NCBI RefSeq assembly: GCF_001295795.1
Contig: NZ_LJHY01000002.1
Location: 124,001-188,000, forward strand
Reading direction: 5' to 3'
Length of the DNA: 64,000 bases
Source of the DNA: Novosphingobium sp. AAP83
Lineage (GTDB): Bacteria; Pseudomonadota; Alphaproteobacteria; Sphingomonadales; Sphingomonadaceae
Below, piece by piece: positions 27,785-37,718 of this stretch. The notes beneath the pieces are model-generated. The model did not search any database and was not told the origin of the DNA. It saw only the letters and a list, made by a program, of their open reading frames with translations. Within the stretch, counting starts at the first letter, position 1. Each line of letters begins with the position of its first letter. The position numbers and the translations under genes were made by a program.

Positions 27785-30700
27785 TTAGTTACGAAGCAAC
27801 GTGCTGGTCACGCTGTTGCCGATCGCAGTGGCAGTAACACTGCCGCCACCGACCGAGAACATGCTTGCAGCGATGTTGCCGGTGGCATTGATGCCGCCGC
27901 CAGCCATCTGCGAAGCCGCCGATGCAAGCACCGAACCGGTATTGGTCTGGCTGTTGCCAAGCGCAGCCGAAGATACGCCGGTGTTCAGCGCCGTCAGCGT
28001 CATGCTGTTGGTGGCCGAGTTGGCATAAGCCACGGCAGATGCGGTGTTGTTAGACACTGCAACCTTCGAAGCATTCAGCGCAGCACCATCACCCTGTGTG
28101 AACGAGGTACCATAGGTGACGTTGGTGGTTGCGTAGACGTTAGCCGTGTTGCCCTGCTTGTTCAGCATTGCATAGGTCGCATCAATCGCATTGGTGCCAT
28201 CACTGTTGAGCGCGAGATCGGTAGCAGTTGCACCCAGCCCGGTTGAGCTCAACGTAGTAGCATTCAGCGTATTGACGGCATTGTTGGCGCCAGCGCGCGA
28301 TGCTGCGCTGTTATTGGCCAAGTTCACCGTGCTGCCGTTCAGCGCATAAGCTGCGCCAGATGCGTCCTCTGCCACAACCTGGACAACTGCGTTGACGTAG
28401 GAGTTAGCAATGGACGAGTTCGACTGGGCGTTGATAACCCCGCCCGATGCCGCCAGCGAGGTTGCACCATTCAGGATCGCAGCATTCGTGGCAGTGTTAG
28501 AAACTGCTTCGGAAATGGTGCTGTTGCCGTTCAATGCAATAGTTGAACCACTAACATTGCTGCCAGTGTCCGTCACAAAGTTTGCGGCAGTGGTACTGTC
28601 GGCGCTTGAGTAAACACCACTTGTCGATGCTTGCTGGTTAACAACCGCGAAGCTGGCATCAGCCGTGTTGAGCGAAGCAGTCGTAGCAAGTACTGCATCG
28701 TCTGCACCGGTTCCAACCAAATTGGCTGAAGACGCATTCAACACGTTCGTGGCTGTGTTTCCGTTTGCCAGCGAGCGCGTCGCGTTGTTGTTCAGCGATA
28801 CGGTGCTGTCAACTACGCCCGTGCCGCTGCCGCTTGTGGTAGTGTTCACACGGTAAGTACCAACTGCAGAGTCTGTAACAAATGCGTTGTTAGTCTGCCC
28901 GTTCAGGACGCCACCGGTTGATGAAACCTCGCCGGTTCCCGCCAGTGTCACCGTATTAAAGGCCACGTTGCCATCGGTTTCGCTCTGCGTCGCGTTGCCA
29001 CTCAGAGTTACGGTTGAACCCGTAACTGCCACAGCGCCGCTATCAGCCGTCAAGTTTGCCAAGATCTGAGCGTTGGCCACACCTTCGATAAGTGCGTCAG
29101 AGGTTTGCCGATTGACCGCCGTAAAGCTGCCAGCCGCCGCCAGCGTAGTGTCTGCCGAAAGAGCGGCTTCTGCCCCGCCTGTACCTGACAGATTGAGCGA
29201 CGAAGCACTGACCGTATTGGTTACCGTATTGGCAGCAGTACGGGTTTGTGTTGCGTTGCCCGAAAGCGTCAGCGTGCTGCTGTCAACAGCATCAAGCCCA
29301 TCGGTTGCATCCGCATTGGCAATCAACTGTACCGTGTTGAAGCCGACCGCAGAAACCATCCGGTCACTGGTTTGGCTGTTGCTCACACCACCCGATGCAG
29401 CCACATCCGTTGCACCCGATACGGTCAGGGCGTTGGATGCAACGTTGCCATCGCTTTCAGTGCGACGAACATTGTTGTTAAGAGCAACAGTTGAACCGTT
29501 CACGGCATCTGCCAAAGCCCCGCCAGCCAGATACGCGCTGGTGGTATTAGAACCACTGGAGTTTATGGCTGCCGAATTGATCTGCTCATTGAGAACCGTG
29601 AATGTCGCATCTGCTACTTGCGTCGAGCTCGTAGCCGAAAGTGAACCATCAGTACCCGCTGCTGTCGCATTCAGGTCAGACGCCGTCGCGGTAAGCGCAT
29701 TGCCCACCACGTTGCCGCTGGCCAATGATACAGTGCCGTTGTTCGAAAGCGTCACCGTGCTGTCACCAGCGCCAGCAGCAGTACCCGTACCAACCACGTT
29801 GAGAAGCGTGTTGTTCGTAGCTTGGGCAGTTGCACTGGAGCCATTCGTCTGCTTACTGATCACCCCACCCGATGCATCGAGTGTGGTTGAGCCGGTAAGC
29901 GCAACCTGATTGACAGCATTGTTGATGTTCACATCAGCGCTGGCAAGGTTGCGGTTCATTTCAACCAAACCGGACTGGATGCCATCAGTCGTGAACGGTG
30001 CCGTAACCGTGCGGCTGGTGGTGGCGTCTTGCGCTGCAAAGCTATCCGCATTGCGGACATTGATCGTTGCAGTCGCTTTTGCCGAACCGGTTGCGGTTTG
30101 CACGTTGTTTGCAACAAAGTCTGCCGTGGCATTGACCGGGTTACCAGTCGTTACCGTGGTCAGAACGGCATCGGTATCTACACCGCTGCCGGTCAACGTC
30201 GAGGCTGTTGCCACAACGGTGTTCGTCACGGAATTGACACCAGTGCTTGCTGCACTGCTGTTGCTGTTCAACCGGATCGTTGAATCGGTCGATGCGACAG
30301 GCGCATAGATTGATGTGGTTGAAGTGGCCTCAAGCGTGCTTGAACCGGTTTTGTTTTGCGAAGACAAAAGCGCCGCAGTGGAATCAATCGCATTGCCCGA
30401 AAGCGCAATCGAATTTGATGCCGTGCTGCCGTTGACTTCGGCCAGTTGTGCGTTGTTCGATACCGACAAGGCGCTGGTATCAACATTGCTGCTGATCAGA
30501 TCGTCTGTACGCGTTTCGGTAAAGATACCGAAGGCGCTGGTTGCAGTGCTGGTCTCCGCGTTTGAAACAACCTGGTTGTTTACCAGTGCGTTATCAGCAG
30601 TGGCACCAAGCGTTGTCGTCGCAACAGTCGATGGATCAGCCGCACCATCAGTGACCGAACCGCCCGGATTGATCGATGTTGCATTCACCGAAATACGGTT

Positions 30701-32722
30701 GGTGGCAATGTTGCCATTAGCCGTACCGGTCAAGGCATTGCCATCCACGCTCAGCGTGCTACCCGTGATGTCTTCAGCAACCGACAACGCAACGCCCGCA
30801 GCAGGGAGTTCATAGGTCGTCGCGATGGTTGAAAACGCTGTGCTGACACCTGCACCGGTGAGACTTGCGTAGTCACTTACCGTTGCTGCTGAGCCGATAG
30901 CGCTTTTCAGATAAGCACCACCCGAGAGCGTCCAACCACCTTCTTCCAGCGCAAGAATCTGACCAGCAGACAGGCCAGCGGCCGAAACCGAATAATCGCC
31001 CGCAGTGATGACGTTGTTCACGTTATCATGCGCGCCACCTACCAGCGTTTGCGTAAGCGAAAAGCTGCTCGATGCAGTACCGGTCGTCGTCGTTGCTGCG
31101 CCGCCGATCGTTGTGGCAATCACACCCGCCTGGCTCTGATAGTTGGTCACCGCCGTGGTGGTGGCAAGATCAGTACCCGTCAGCGAAATGCTGTTTGCAC
31201 CCGCAGCGGTGGTGTTGCCAGTGGCAACGGCCGTTTGCGTGTTGCTGTTTGAACGCACGGTCGAACCCGTAACATCGGCACCAAGCGTAGTGAGAACGCC
31301 CGAACCCAATGTGCCGAGCGTGTCGGCCAACGAAGCATTCACTGTGCTCTGCGCATCAATGGTCTGGCTGTTGCCAACTGCAAATGCAGCAGCGGCAGTG
31401 GCAAGGCCTGCGGCGGTAACCGTAGCTGAACCATCAATCCCGCCAGACGTATCGATCGAACCAACCGATGCAACAATGGCGTTGCTGCCCTTGTTGGCCA
31501 TGGCTTCAGCCGTAACCGCATTGCCCGAAGTGGTAATCGTTGTTGACGCAACATTGCCGCCCACGTTGGTGCGGGCCGAAGTGTCGTTTTCGCCAAATGC
31601 CCGAGCTGTCAGCGTGTAATCGGCAACGTTCTGTGAAGAACCGATTGCTGCAACCGTGGTGTCCGAACTGGCAGTGTTCGAAACACTGTTGGCGCTGAGG
31701 GTGGTGGTGTTGGTCACATCGTTACCGCGAACAGCAGCGACCCCGACGTTGCCATCGTTCTTGAGCGTGGAACCGGTTACCGCACCGCTTACGCCGACGC
31801 TGAAGCCGTTGTTGTCAAACGTGTTTGTGGCGGTAATGGTGCTAGGCGTTGTTGTATTGCCGACCAGATCTTGATTGGAACCGGTGACATATGCGCCAAG
31901 CACAGCAGCATCGCCGCTGGTGATTGATGCCGAACCGACGATGGCAGGCAATACAACATTGTTGCCCGTAACCGACTGGGTGTTGGTGCCTGTGTTGGCA
32001 ACGGCAATCGCGCGTTCGGTGTTGCCCGAAAGCTCGACCGTGCTGTTGGTGACCGTTGAACCAGCGGTGATGCCTGCCCCTGCATTGGTCAACGCGGTAA
32101 GCGTGGCTTCCGTGTTCGTCTGCTGGTTGCTGATGGCAGTGGTTGCCGCCACATTGTTGACAGTCGAGTTCAGCGTGTTGGTTGCGTTGTTCAACAGCGC
32201 AACGCTTTCCTGCGCATTGGCAGATTCGCGCAGCGTTGAACCGCTAACCGCGCCGGTTGCTGTAATGTCAAACGTCGAGGTGTTCGAAGCAGTCAACGTA
32301 CCGTTGGTGTTGGCCTGTGCCACACCGATGGCCGTTTCCGCAGCCACCACACCAGCAGCATCGACGCTGGCAGATGTCTGGCCAACTGTCGTATCCGCGT
32401 TGCTAAGCGAATTGGTAACGGTCAGCGTTGCTTCGTTGGCGGTGGCAGTGGCCGAGGTCACGTTGCGGCTTGCAGCAGACGTGCCAACCGTGATCGTTGT
32501 GTCGGTGACTGTACCGGTCGCATTTACGCCTGCGGAACCATCATTTTCCGAAATTGTGGCGCTAATGGTCGCAGAAGACCCCGTTTGTACCACACCAACC
32601 AACGATTGTGCGGATTCCTGAGTGATGGATTGAGCAGTAGCAACACCACCGCCCATAGTTGTTAGCACAGCCGTTGCTGAACTAATCAGCAAACTGTTGC
32701 GCATTTTGGATATCTTAGACAT
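27785..32722 (-). CDS. hfaD: Giant HfaD-like beta-repeat surface anchor protein
   Basis: 1645 residues from the ATG at 32722. A Sec signal lies at about 1-34 (ending GGVATAQS). The rest is low in Cys, Trp and charge and very rich in Ser, Thr, Asn, Ala and Gly, in repeats of roughly 45-90 residues. A unit opens like STVTLSGNATQSETDGNVAF, continues with N-T-L/V and ends near an N-x-Q-T/S pattern (GGVLNGQTNN). The order hfaA-hfaB-this gene matches the Caulobacter holdfast-anchor operon, where HfaD is exported through the CsgG-like HfaB. No RTX repeats and no autotransporter barrel are present. It is far longer than Caulobacter HfaD. The name rests on position and repeat character. Confidence 0.75.
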   Translation of the reverse strand: MSKISKMRNSLLISSATAVLTTMGGGVATAQSITQESAQSLVGVVQTGSSATISATISENDGSAGVNATGTVTDTTITVGTSAASRNVTSATATANEATLTVTNSLSNADTTVGQTSASVDAAGVVAAETAIGVAQANTNGTLTASNTSTFDITATGAVSGSTLRESANAQESVALLNNATNTLNSTVNNVAATTAISNQQTNTEATLTALTNAGAGITAGSTVTNSTVELSGNTERAIAVANTGTNTQSVTGNNVVLPAIVGSASITSGDAAVLGAYVTGSNQDLVGNTTTPSTITATNTFDNNGFSVGVSGAVTGSTLKNDGNVGVAAVRGNDVTNTTTLSANSVSNTASSDTTVAAIGSSQNVADYTLTARAFGENDTSARTNVGGNVASTTITTSGNAVTAEAMANKGSNAIVASVGSIDTSGGIDGSATVTAAGLATAAAAFAVGNSQTIDAQSTVNASLADTLGTLGSGVLTTLGADVTGSTVRSNSNTQTAVATGNTTAAGANSISLTGTDLATTTAVTNYQSQAGVIATTIGGAATTTTGTASSSFSLTQTLVGGAHDNVNNVITAGDYSVSAAGLSAGQILALEEGGWTLSGGAYLKSAIGSAATVSDYASLTGAGVSTAFSTIATTYELPAAGVALSVAEDITGSTLSVDGNALTGTANGNIATNRISVNATSINPGGSVTDGAADPSTVATTTLGATADNALVNNQVVSNAETSTATSAFGIFTETRTDDLISSNVDTSALSVSNNAQLAEVNGSTASNSIALSGNAIDSTAALLSSQNKTGSSTLEATSTTSIYAPVASTDSTIRLNSNSSAASTGVNSVTNTVVATASTLTGSGVDTDAVLTTVTTGNPVNATADFVANNVQTATGSAKATATINVRNADSFAAQDATTSRTVTAPFTTDGIQSGLVEMNRNLASADVNINNAVNQVALTGSTTLDASGGVISKQTNGSSATAQATNNTLLNVVGTGTAAGAGDSTVTLSNNGTVSLASGNVVGNALTATASDLNATAAGTDGSLSATSSTQVADATFTVLNEQINSAAINSSGSNTTSAYLAGGALADAVNGSTVALNNNVRRTESDGNVASNALTVSGATDVAASGGVSNSQTSDRMVSAVGFNTVQLIANADATDGLDAVDSSTLTLSGNATQTRTAANTVTNTVSASSLNLSGTGGAEAALSADTTLAAAGSFTAVNRQTSDALIEGVANAQILANLTADSGAVAVTGSTVTLSGNATQSETDGNVAFNTVTLAGTGEVSSTGGVLNGQTNNAFVTDSAVGTYRVNTTTSGSGTGVVDSTVSLNNNATRSLANGNTATNVLNASSANLVGTGADDAVLATTASLNTADASFAVVNQQASTSGVYSSADSTTAANFVTDTGSNVSGSTIALNGNSTISEAVSNTATNAAILNGATSLAASGGVINAQSNSSIANSYVNAVVQVVAEDASGAAYALNGSTVNLANNSAASRAGANNAVNTLNATTLSSTGLGATATDLALNSDGTNAIDATYAMLNKQGNTANVYATTNVTYGTSFTQGDGAALNASKVAVSNNTASAVAYANSATNSMTLTALNTGVSSAALGNSQTNTGSVLASAASQMAGGGINATGNIAASMFSVGGGSVTATAIGNSVTSTLLRN

Positions 32723-32806
32723 GAATTCCCCTGTTCTGGAAGATAAAGGCACTTCACTTCATTAAATCCAAGCAGCACAAAGTTGCCTGAATTATCGTTT
32801 GATGGA

Positions 32807-34228
32807 TTAATTTACTTGCACTCTTGCAAGATATTGCAATCCAGCACCGATTCTTTGCATGGTTGAATCATTCTTGATTGGTCGCCATGTAACTTTTGTT
32901 GTCTCCGGCGCTACGCCCCGCAAACTGAGAAGCGCGTTAAGCACCGCAAGTCGTTGTTCTAAAAGGCTATCCCGCTTGGCCGGGTCCCAGTTCTCGGTAT
33001 CGCGCGAGACGATGGTGATCACGACGGAGCCCTTGGCCGCCTCGGCCGCGATCTGATCCAGCACCGTCTGCATCGGTCCAATGATCGAGACATCGCCAAA
33101 TTCGAACAGCACCTGGAAGTTTGCGCCGATGTTTGACGCGCGCGAAGGCGAGCTAACCAAAGCATTGAGATAAGGCGCATTTTCGACAACAGCGGTACCG
33201 CCCAACACGGTCATCGGGCGTCCGACCAGCGGCTTTGGCGGCCACACTTGCAAGAACTGCCCCCGCATCTCTTCTGCCGATTGATCGGGAATGCGGCGGG
33301 TGACCACGTCCAAGCAGGGTTCGGGATCAACCCCGGTTGCAGCGCCCACCAACCTTAACGTCGCCTCTTCCAGCGCCGCGCGAATCCCAAGTTGCAGGGG
33401 CTCCTGCCCTTTGGCACCAAGGTTCACGTCAAAAAGGCTTTTGCCAAAGAAGCGAAACACGTTGATGCCCACTTCATAACCCGCAAATTGCTTGGTCAAG
33501 CTGACGGTCTTTTCCACCATCAGCGTACGCGCATTGACGATCCGCAGATCGACCGCGATGCTCTGGTTGAACACACGGCTTTTCGCGCCGATGTTATCCA
33601 CGCCAAGCTCGGCCCCGCCCGAACGGATGTTATAGTTCACCTCAGTAATGCCGCCGATGATGTAAAAATCGGTTTGCGCGATAGTTCCGCCGAAATAGGG
33701 CACCCATGGCACCCGCTGGCCGCTCACATCATGGGCACGGCCATCGCCCAACTGGCGGCGGTCCATATAACCCAATTCCCGCTCGGCGATGGCGGAATCG
33801 AAGCGCTCGGCAATCCGGACAACACCATTAAGCTTTCCAAGCGCAGAGTAGACCATCAGCGAACCACCCTGCGTCACCGCATTGCCTTCATTGATGGAAT
33901 ACTTGCCGGTGAAGTCCTTGATGTCGCCAACGCTAATCACCGGCGAACCCGCGGCATTGGACTTCCGCATCGCCGTCAGATGATCGGCAAAGCAGGCAAT
34001 CGCGCCTTCCATAGGTGTGCGATTATTGCGCACCATAGCCCCGATTGGCGTTGGAACCTCGCCCTCGGCAAGACGCTGGCTGGGAATGCGTCCCACATTT
34101 AACATAGAACACGCGGAGACCAGCGGGATCAGCGCAAGCGTTACTGCTGCCCTGCCAAACCACGACACGGCACGCACCCGCTCAGGCGCTTTGGGCGTAA
34201 AACGGTACATAGGGCTTAACATCCGCAT
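32807..34228 (-). CDS. hfaB: HfaB-like CsgG-family outer-membrane secretion lipoprotein
   Basis: A 473-residue lipoprotein (lipobox VSAC, Cys about 40) with a CsgG domain (about 60-290: PVISVGDIKDFTGKYSINEG, ERELGYMDRRQL, TDFYIIGGITEVNYNIRSGG, VDLRIVNARTLMVEKTVSLT). CsgG proteins form a nonameric outer-membrane pore that exports curli-type subunits; HfaB is the holdfast-anchor version, with a C-terminal extension as seen here (about 340-473). The start overlaps the hfaA stop (TGATG), so the two are coupled. An 84-bp gap leads to the hfaD-like gene. Confidence 0.88.
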   Translation of the reverse strand: MRMLSPMYRFTPKAPERVRAVSWFGRAAVTLALIPLVSACSMLNVGRIPSQRLAEGEVPTPIGAMVRNNRTPMEGAIACFADHLTAMRKSNAAGSPVISVGDIKDFTGKYSINEGNAVTQGGSLMVYSALGKLNGVVRIAERFDSAIAERELGYMDRRQLGDGRAHDVSGQRVPWVPYFGGTIAQTDFYIIGGITEVNYNIRSGGAELGVDNIGAKSRVFNQSIAVDLRIVNARTLMVEKTVSLTKQFAGYEVGINVFRFFGKSLFDVNLGAKGQEPLQLGIRAALEEATLRLVGAATGVDPEPCLDVVTRRIPDQSAEEMRGQFLQVWPPKPLVGRPMTVLGGTAVVENAPYLNALVSSPSRASNIGANFQVLFEFGDVSIIGPMQTVLDQIAAEAAKGSVVITIVSRDTENWDPAKRDSLLEQRLAVLNALLSLRGVAPETTKVTWRPIKNDSTMQRIGAGLQYLARVQVN

Positions 34229-34875
34229 CAGTTCATCGACGCGAAGTTGCAGCCGTTCGCGCCGCTGACGGATGCGCTCTGCGTGCCGGAGTTGGTCTGA
34301 GCCGAATTAAGTGCTTGATAATTTTCTGTATTGCCCACCACACTGGAAGTGTCGCCTTGGGCCGTGGCACCAACTTGGCCGGTGTTCGAAAGATCGGCAA
34401 CAATGCCGTTCGAGCCGCTGCTTGCCAAGCGGTTGGCAAGGTTGGAGGCTGACCACGCGACACCTTCAGAACCGGTATTGCCGATCAATCCGAACGTATC
34501 GATGGCGCTGCCCGACCCGTCCTGCACCTGAGATACCGCTTCATTGGCCTTTGCAACTGCGCCGTTGCCCGTGGTTGCAGGCCCGGAAGTGGCGACAGTG
34601 CTTGTGCCAAGGTTGCCGCTTGCACTGGCTGAAACACTGCAATTGAATTGCTTATCTATGATGTTTGTGATGTTTGGCGCAGCATAGTAGTCGTTGGCTT
34701 TCTTTTGACGCATGTCCTCAAGATAGCCACGATTGACTTTATCGATAGATGTGTTGAACTGCCAAGCAACGTTCTCACCAACACCGTTAGCAACAACATT
34801 CTGAGAAAAAATCAAGTTATTGATAACAAATAATAGACTTGCTCTACCAATCATCATATTTTTCAATTTATTCAT
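34228..34875 (-). CDS. hfaA: HfaA-like secreted anchor subunit
   Basis: 215 residues from the ATG at 34875 (preceded by AGGGGAT). A signal peptide (about 1-31) ends near VVANG. The mature N-terminus WQFNTSIDKVNRGYLEDMRQ and DYYAAPNITNI resembles the HfaA family of holdfast anchor proteins; one Cys pair is visible (FNCS and GANGCNF). The rest is Ser/Thr/Asn/Gly-rich, like a fibre-forming protein. It is the first gene of the hfaABD-like operon. The family call rests on gene order and on the N-terminal pattern. Confidence 0.75.
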   Translation of the reverse strand: MNKLKNMMIGRASLLFVINNLIFSQNVVANGVGENVAWQFNTSIDKVNRGYLEDMRQKKANDYYAAPNITNIIDKQFNCSVSASASGNLGTSTVATSGPATTGNGAVAKANEAVSQVQDGSGSAIDTFGLIGNTGSEGVAWSASNLANRLASSGSNGIVADLSNTGQVGATAQGDTSSVVGNTENYQALNSAQTNSGTQSASVSGANGCNFASMN

Positions 34876-35728
34876 AATATCCCCTGAGTTTCCCCATTGC
34901 GAATGCAAATGGTTTTTCAAAGCGCAATTGAGTGATTTTTATTGGAACCCCAAATTAAGATTCCGAACCCGCGAAGTTTCTCTCAATAGGCTTTAAATCA
35001 TATATTTGAGTGTATTTTCCAAAATAAGAAAAAACGTTCATTCACAAATTTCCCAAAACCTTTACTTTACGCGCAGATTTACATTCCTCGAATTGATTAT
35101 TCGAAGATAGTTGACCGTCATGGGGTTATGCTTGGACGCTATTCGCAGGCGCAGCCTACGAGAGGAAATCAAATTCCCTCTTTTCGTCATGGATCTTCAT
35201 TAAAATCTGCCTTGTTCAAATTTATTTGCCGTCATTATCCATCATATTATCATAGGTCAATCATAATTATCATTAAATTCATTTCTAAATTATCATTATT
35301 ATATCATATATGATCAAAATCTTCGTTACAAGAGTGAGGGGGCTTTTTGGGCGCATCATAATGAACAAGCGCCACCATCGCAGCACCGCGCACTGGAAAC
35401 AGCGATCAGTGCTTATAAGCTGATCTAGCCGTTTGACCGATTGAGCCCGACCTTAGCGGGTATGCACGACAATGAGTCGCGTCGCGGCAGACAGCCGATG
35501 CGCCGTGTATCTTAATTGAGGGGCTGAATCGTGCATTGCGATGACAGAAGTTGCTTATCTGCCAATCAACCAACCCGGCCAGACGTCCAAGCCGCGCACA
35601 ACATGCGCGGCAGCTAAGGTGCGAAGCGCCATTCAGAGACCGACACCCTATCGCACATAACGTAAACAGGATCTGTCGTGAGACTTCGAGAGATTGAAAT
35701 GGGGTCTACGCCTAAAAATCACTCTAAT
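34876..35728. promoter_or_regulatory. AT-rich upstream region of the hfa operon
   Basis: 853 bp without a recognisable gene. 34930-35330 is strongly AT-rich, with several TATCAT/ATGATA words: at 35259-35276 and 35287-35305 the minus strand reads AATGATAATTATGATT and AATGATAATTTA, which resemble Fur-box halves. MucR-type proteins also favour such AT-rich DNA. 35380-35520 contains a frame-like stretch with an internal stop and no recognised family; it may be decayed sequence. Confidence 0.45.
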
Positions 35729-36214
35729 TCAGCGTGCAGCAGCACCGCGTGATCGGGAAATCTTGGCTGGCTTTGCATTTTCAGCAGCCCGCCTCGTGTC
35801 TTGATCAACCTTGCGATCAATCCAGGTTTTGTTTGCAAGCTCACGCCGTTCTCGTGAATAATTCTCGGCAACCATGGGATAATCAGGCGTTAATCCGAAC
35901 TTGCGACGATAGTCGTCTGGCGAGAGGCCGTGCCGCGCAAGATGCCGACGAAGGGCCTTATAGGGCTTTCCATCGATCAGGGAGATGATGTGATCTTTAG
36001 ACGCCAACGACTCTGCCGGATCAACATAAGGTGGAACTTCCGCCCGACCGCCGCCCCCGCCGATACCCTGCGATAGCTGGTCGATCATTTCATGAACAGC
36101 TTTCAGGAAAGCCGCTACATCTGCATGATCTGCGCGCGTGTTGGGATTGGCGAGCCAGGCAACAGCCAATTCGCTGGCGAGGTCGATTTTTTTCTCAAGC
36201 TGAAAATCACTCAT
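35729..36214 (-). CDS. MucR/Ros-type regulator without zinc-finger cysteines
   Basis: A 161-residue protein with the MucR core: SLIDGKPYKALRRHLARHGL, then SPDDYRRKFGLTPDYPMVAE, then NYSRERREL. In zinc-containing Ros/MucR the first segment has CxxC; here there is no Cys in the whole protein, like some Mesorhizobium loti homologues that fold without zinc. The N-terminal 50 residues should form the oligomerisation domain, followed by a Gly-rich linker. MucR proteins silence AT-rich DNA and control exopolysaccharide and surface genes. The AT-rich hfa promoter region lies directly downstream. Confidence 0.88.
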   Translation of the reverse strand: MSDFQLEKKIDLASELAVAWLANPNTRADHADVAAFLKAVHEMIDQLSQGIGGGGGRAEVPPYVDPAESLASKDHIISLIDGKPYKALRRHLARHGLSPDDYRRKFGLTPDYPMVAENYSRERRELANKTWIDRKVDQDTRRAAENAKPAKISRSRGAAAR

Positions 36215-36663
36215 ACCGACCTCTATACACCAGAAATAAGCGCGGGATAGCCTTATAGTTTATTCTGATAAACTATCTGATCCCACAGAACAAGTACCGC
36301 CAGGAAGAGTGCATCGCAAAGCTTGTTGATTTCGCGAAGCGTCGGGCGAAGCAGAAACTTGTGATGACGCCTTTGCGCTAATCAGGCGGCTGACTTTGAA
36401 CGTTGGACAAACGCAACACCCCCCAAGCACAATGGCAGCGGTCTGTTTCAAACTCGGCAAACTGGGTTGTGTTGGAAAAATCGTTACGAGACGCTGGAAT
36501 CGCTTCCAATTAGTTCATCTAGAAGGTTGTTTGGCGAGGGAGGCCGCTTTCGCGCGCGCCTCTCCGCCGAATATGTTCGCCATTCCGAAAAACCAAAGAT
36601 GAAATAAACGGGACTGTCCCCGGGGGCGCCGGACCAACCCGGTAACGGAGCCAAGCGCTGTTG
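36215..36663. other. Intergenic region downstream of the small two-gene operon
   Basis: No gene recognised. The part just before mucR (36240-36290) is AT-rich and probably carries the mucR promoter. Confidence 0.35.
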
Positions 36664-36855
36664 TCAGGTTGCCAGATTGATTAGCGCTTTCAGCCCAAGC
36701 ACGATAGCGGTCCATAAAAATGCAGAAAGGCCGCCAATGATCAACAGCCGGGTGCGCAAACGAAACTTTGCTATGCCGTCGCTATCAGGAATTTCCTGCT
36801 CGAATTCAACAGCTCTGCGAAAATCATCCTGACAATCGCCAAGCAGTTTCGTCAA
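36664..36855 (-). CDS. Small membrane protein
   Basis: A 63-residue protein with a charged N-terminal part (about 1-34) and one C-terminal membrane helix (LLIIGGLSAFLWTAIVLGL). The ATG overlaps the stop of the upstream small gene (ATGA), so they are coupled. No family is recognised. Confidence 0.6.
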   Translation of the reverse strand: MTKLLGDCQDDFRRAVEFEQEIPDSDGIAKFRLRTRLLIIGGLSAFLWTAIVLGLKALINLAT

Positions 36856-37019
36856 TGAACCAACCCCGCCTCATCGGCGATCACACCAACTTCTTCCAAC
36901 AAGCTGTCAAGGCACTCGCTGAGCCGGATAGCTGGCATTTGGCTGGAGCATTGATCCAGGTATTCAAGGCAACTGATCAAAGCCTCAACCAACTGTCTTT
37001 TCGACGATATTTCGAGCAT
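36852..37019 (-). CDS. Small soluble protein coupled to a membrane protein
   Basis: A 55-residue protein from the ATG at 37019 (frame open to 37073), predicted all-helical: KRQLVEALISCLEYLDQCSS, then RLSECLDSLLEEVGVIADEA. It contains three Cys. It overlaps the next gene by 4 bases. No family is recognised. Confidence 0.5.
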   Translation of the reverse strand: MLEISSKRQLVEALISCLEYLDQCSSQMPAIRLSECLDSLLEEVGVIADEAGLVH

Positions 37020-37291
37020 GTCTTTGCGCCTAATGAGTCGCCGTTTTTTAGCGCCTCCAGCCAGCAAAAACATAGCCCATCAGGCTATGGCGATAAGCCC
37101 AAAAAAGATTTTTTTGTCGATCAACTTTACGGGACCTGAAAGATCACATTTTAGTGTTTATGGGTGATACCGAAGAGGAATTTTATAAAGTCCAGATATA
37201 ATACAGACGTTTATAGTATTAACAAAACACATTATGAATATTATGCAAAAACATCATATACCCCTAGTTTAATCTCGATATAACAACCATC

Positions 37292-37654
37292 ATGGCAACC
37301 TCCGGTCTGAACAATGCTCCTATCCGTAGCTGTATTGCTACCCTGAAACCGGCGGATCAATCCTATAATGATCTCATATTTGGTTTAGGTCAGGAAGGTT
37401 ATGACATCGTCGCCTTTGACCGCACTGCAGGTGCGATAGAATGCAGCGCCACGCACCTTCAAAGCTGTTCATGCCGACATTTCATACAAGTTTCACGCGA
37501 AAGAAACGTGACTTTGGTCCTCTACAGCATCGAACCGCGATACCTGTTCTTCACACTTTGCCGCCATCGGAATGTACAGTCAAAAGCGCAGCTATTTGCA
37601 GCTATCGTCCGGCGATCCATAATGGGCGTGAGCAGGCACCCTAACCCATCGTGA
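37292..37654 (+). CDS. Doubtful small hypothetical protein
   Basis: A 120-residue frame following an AT-rich stretch (37140-37280). It has no signal, no motif and no good RBS, and its Cys/His/Arg-rich second half looks non-coding. It is listed only because nothing else fills this space; it is as likely to be spurious. Confidence 0.25.
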   Translation: MATSGLNNAPIRSCIATLKPADQSYNDLIFGLGQEGYDIVAFDRTAGAIECSATHLQSCSCRHFIQVSRERNVTLVLYSIEPRYLFFTLCRHRNVQSKAQLFAAIVRRSIMGVSRHPNPS

Positions 37655-37718
37655 TGGTTAGCCGCGACACCATTGCCAAAAAATTCACTGGCCAAGGCTT
37701 TGCCAGCTGAATTCGCTA

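Noticed and set aside
28887..32621. Several open frames of 130-280 residues on the plus strand opposite the HfaD-like gene
   Set aside because: They are Val/Ala/Leu-rich mirrors of the Ser/Thr/Asn repeats on the other strand and have no family signature.
35380..35520. Possible decayed coding stretch upstream of hfaA
   Set aside because: Only short readable pieces with an internal stop; no family could be named.
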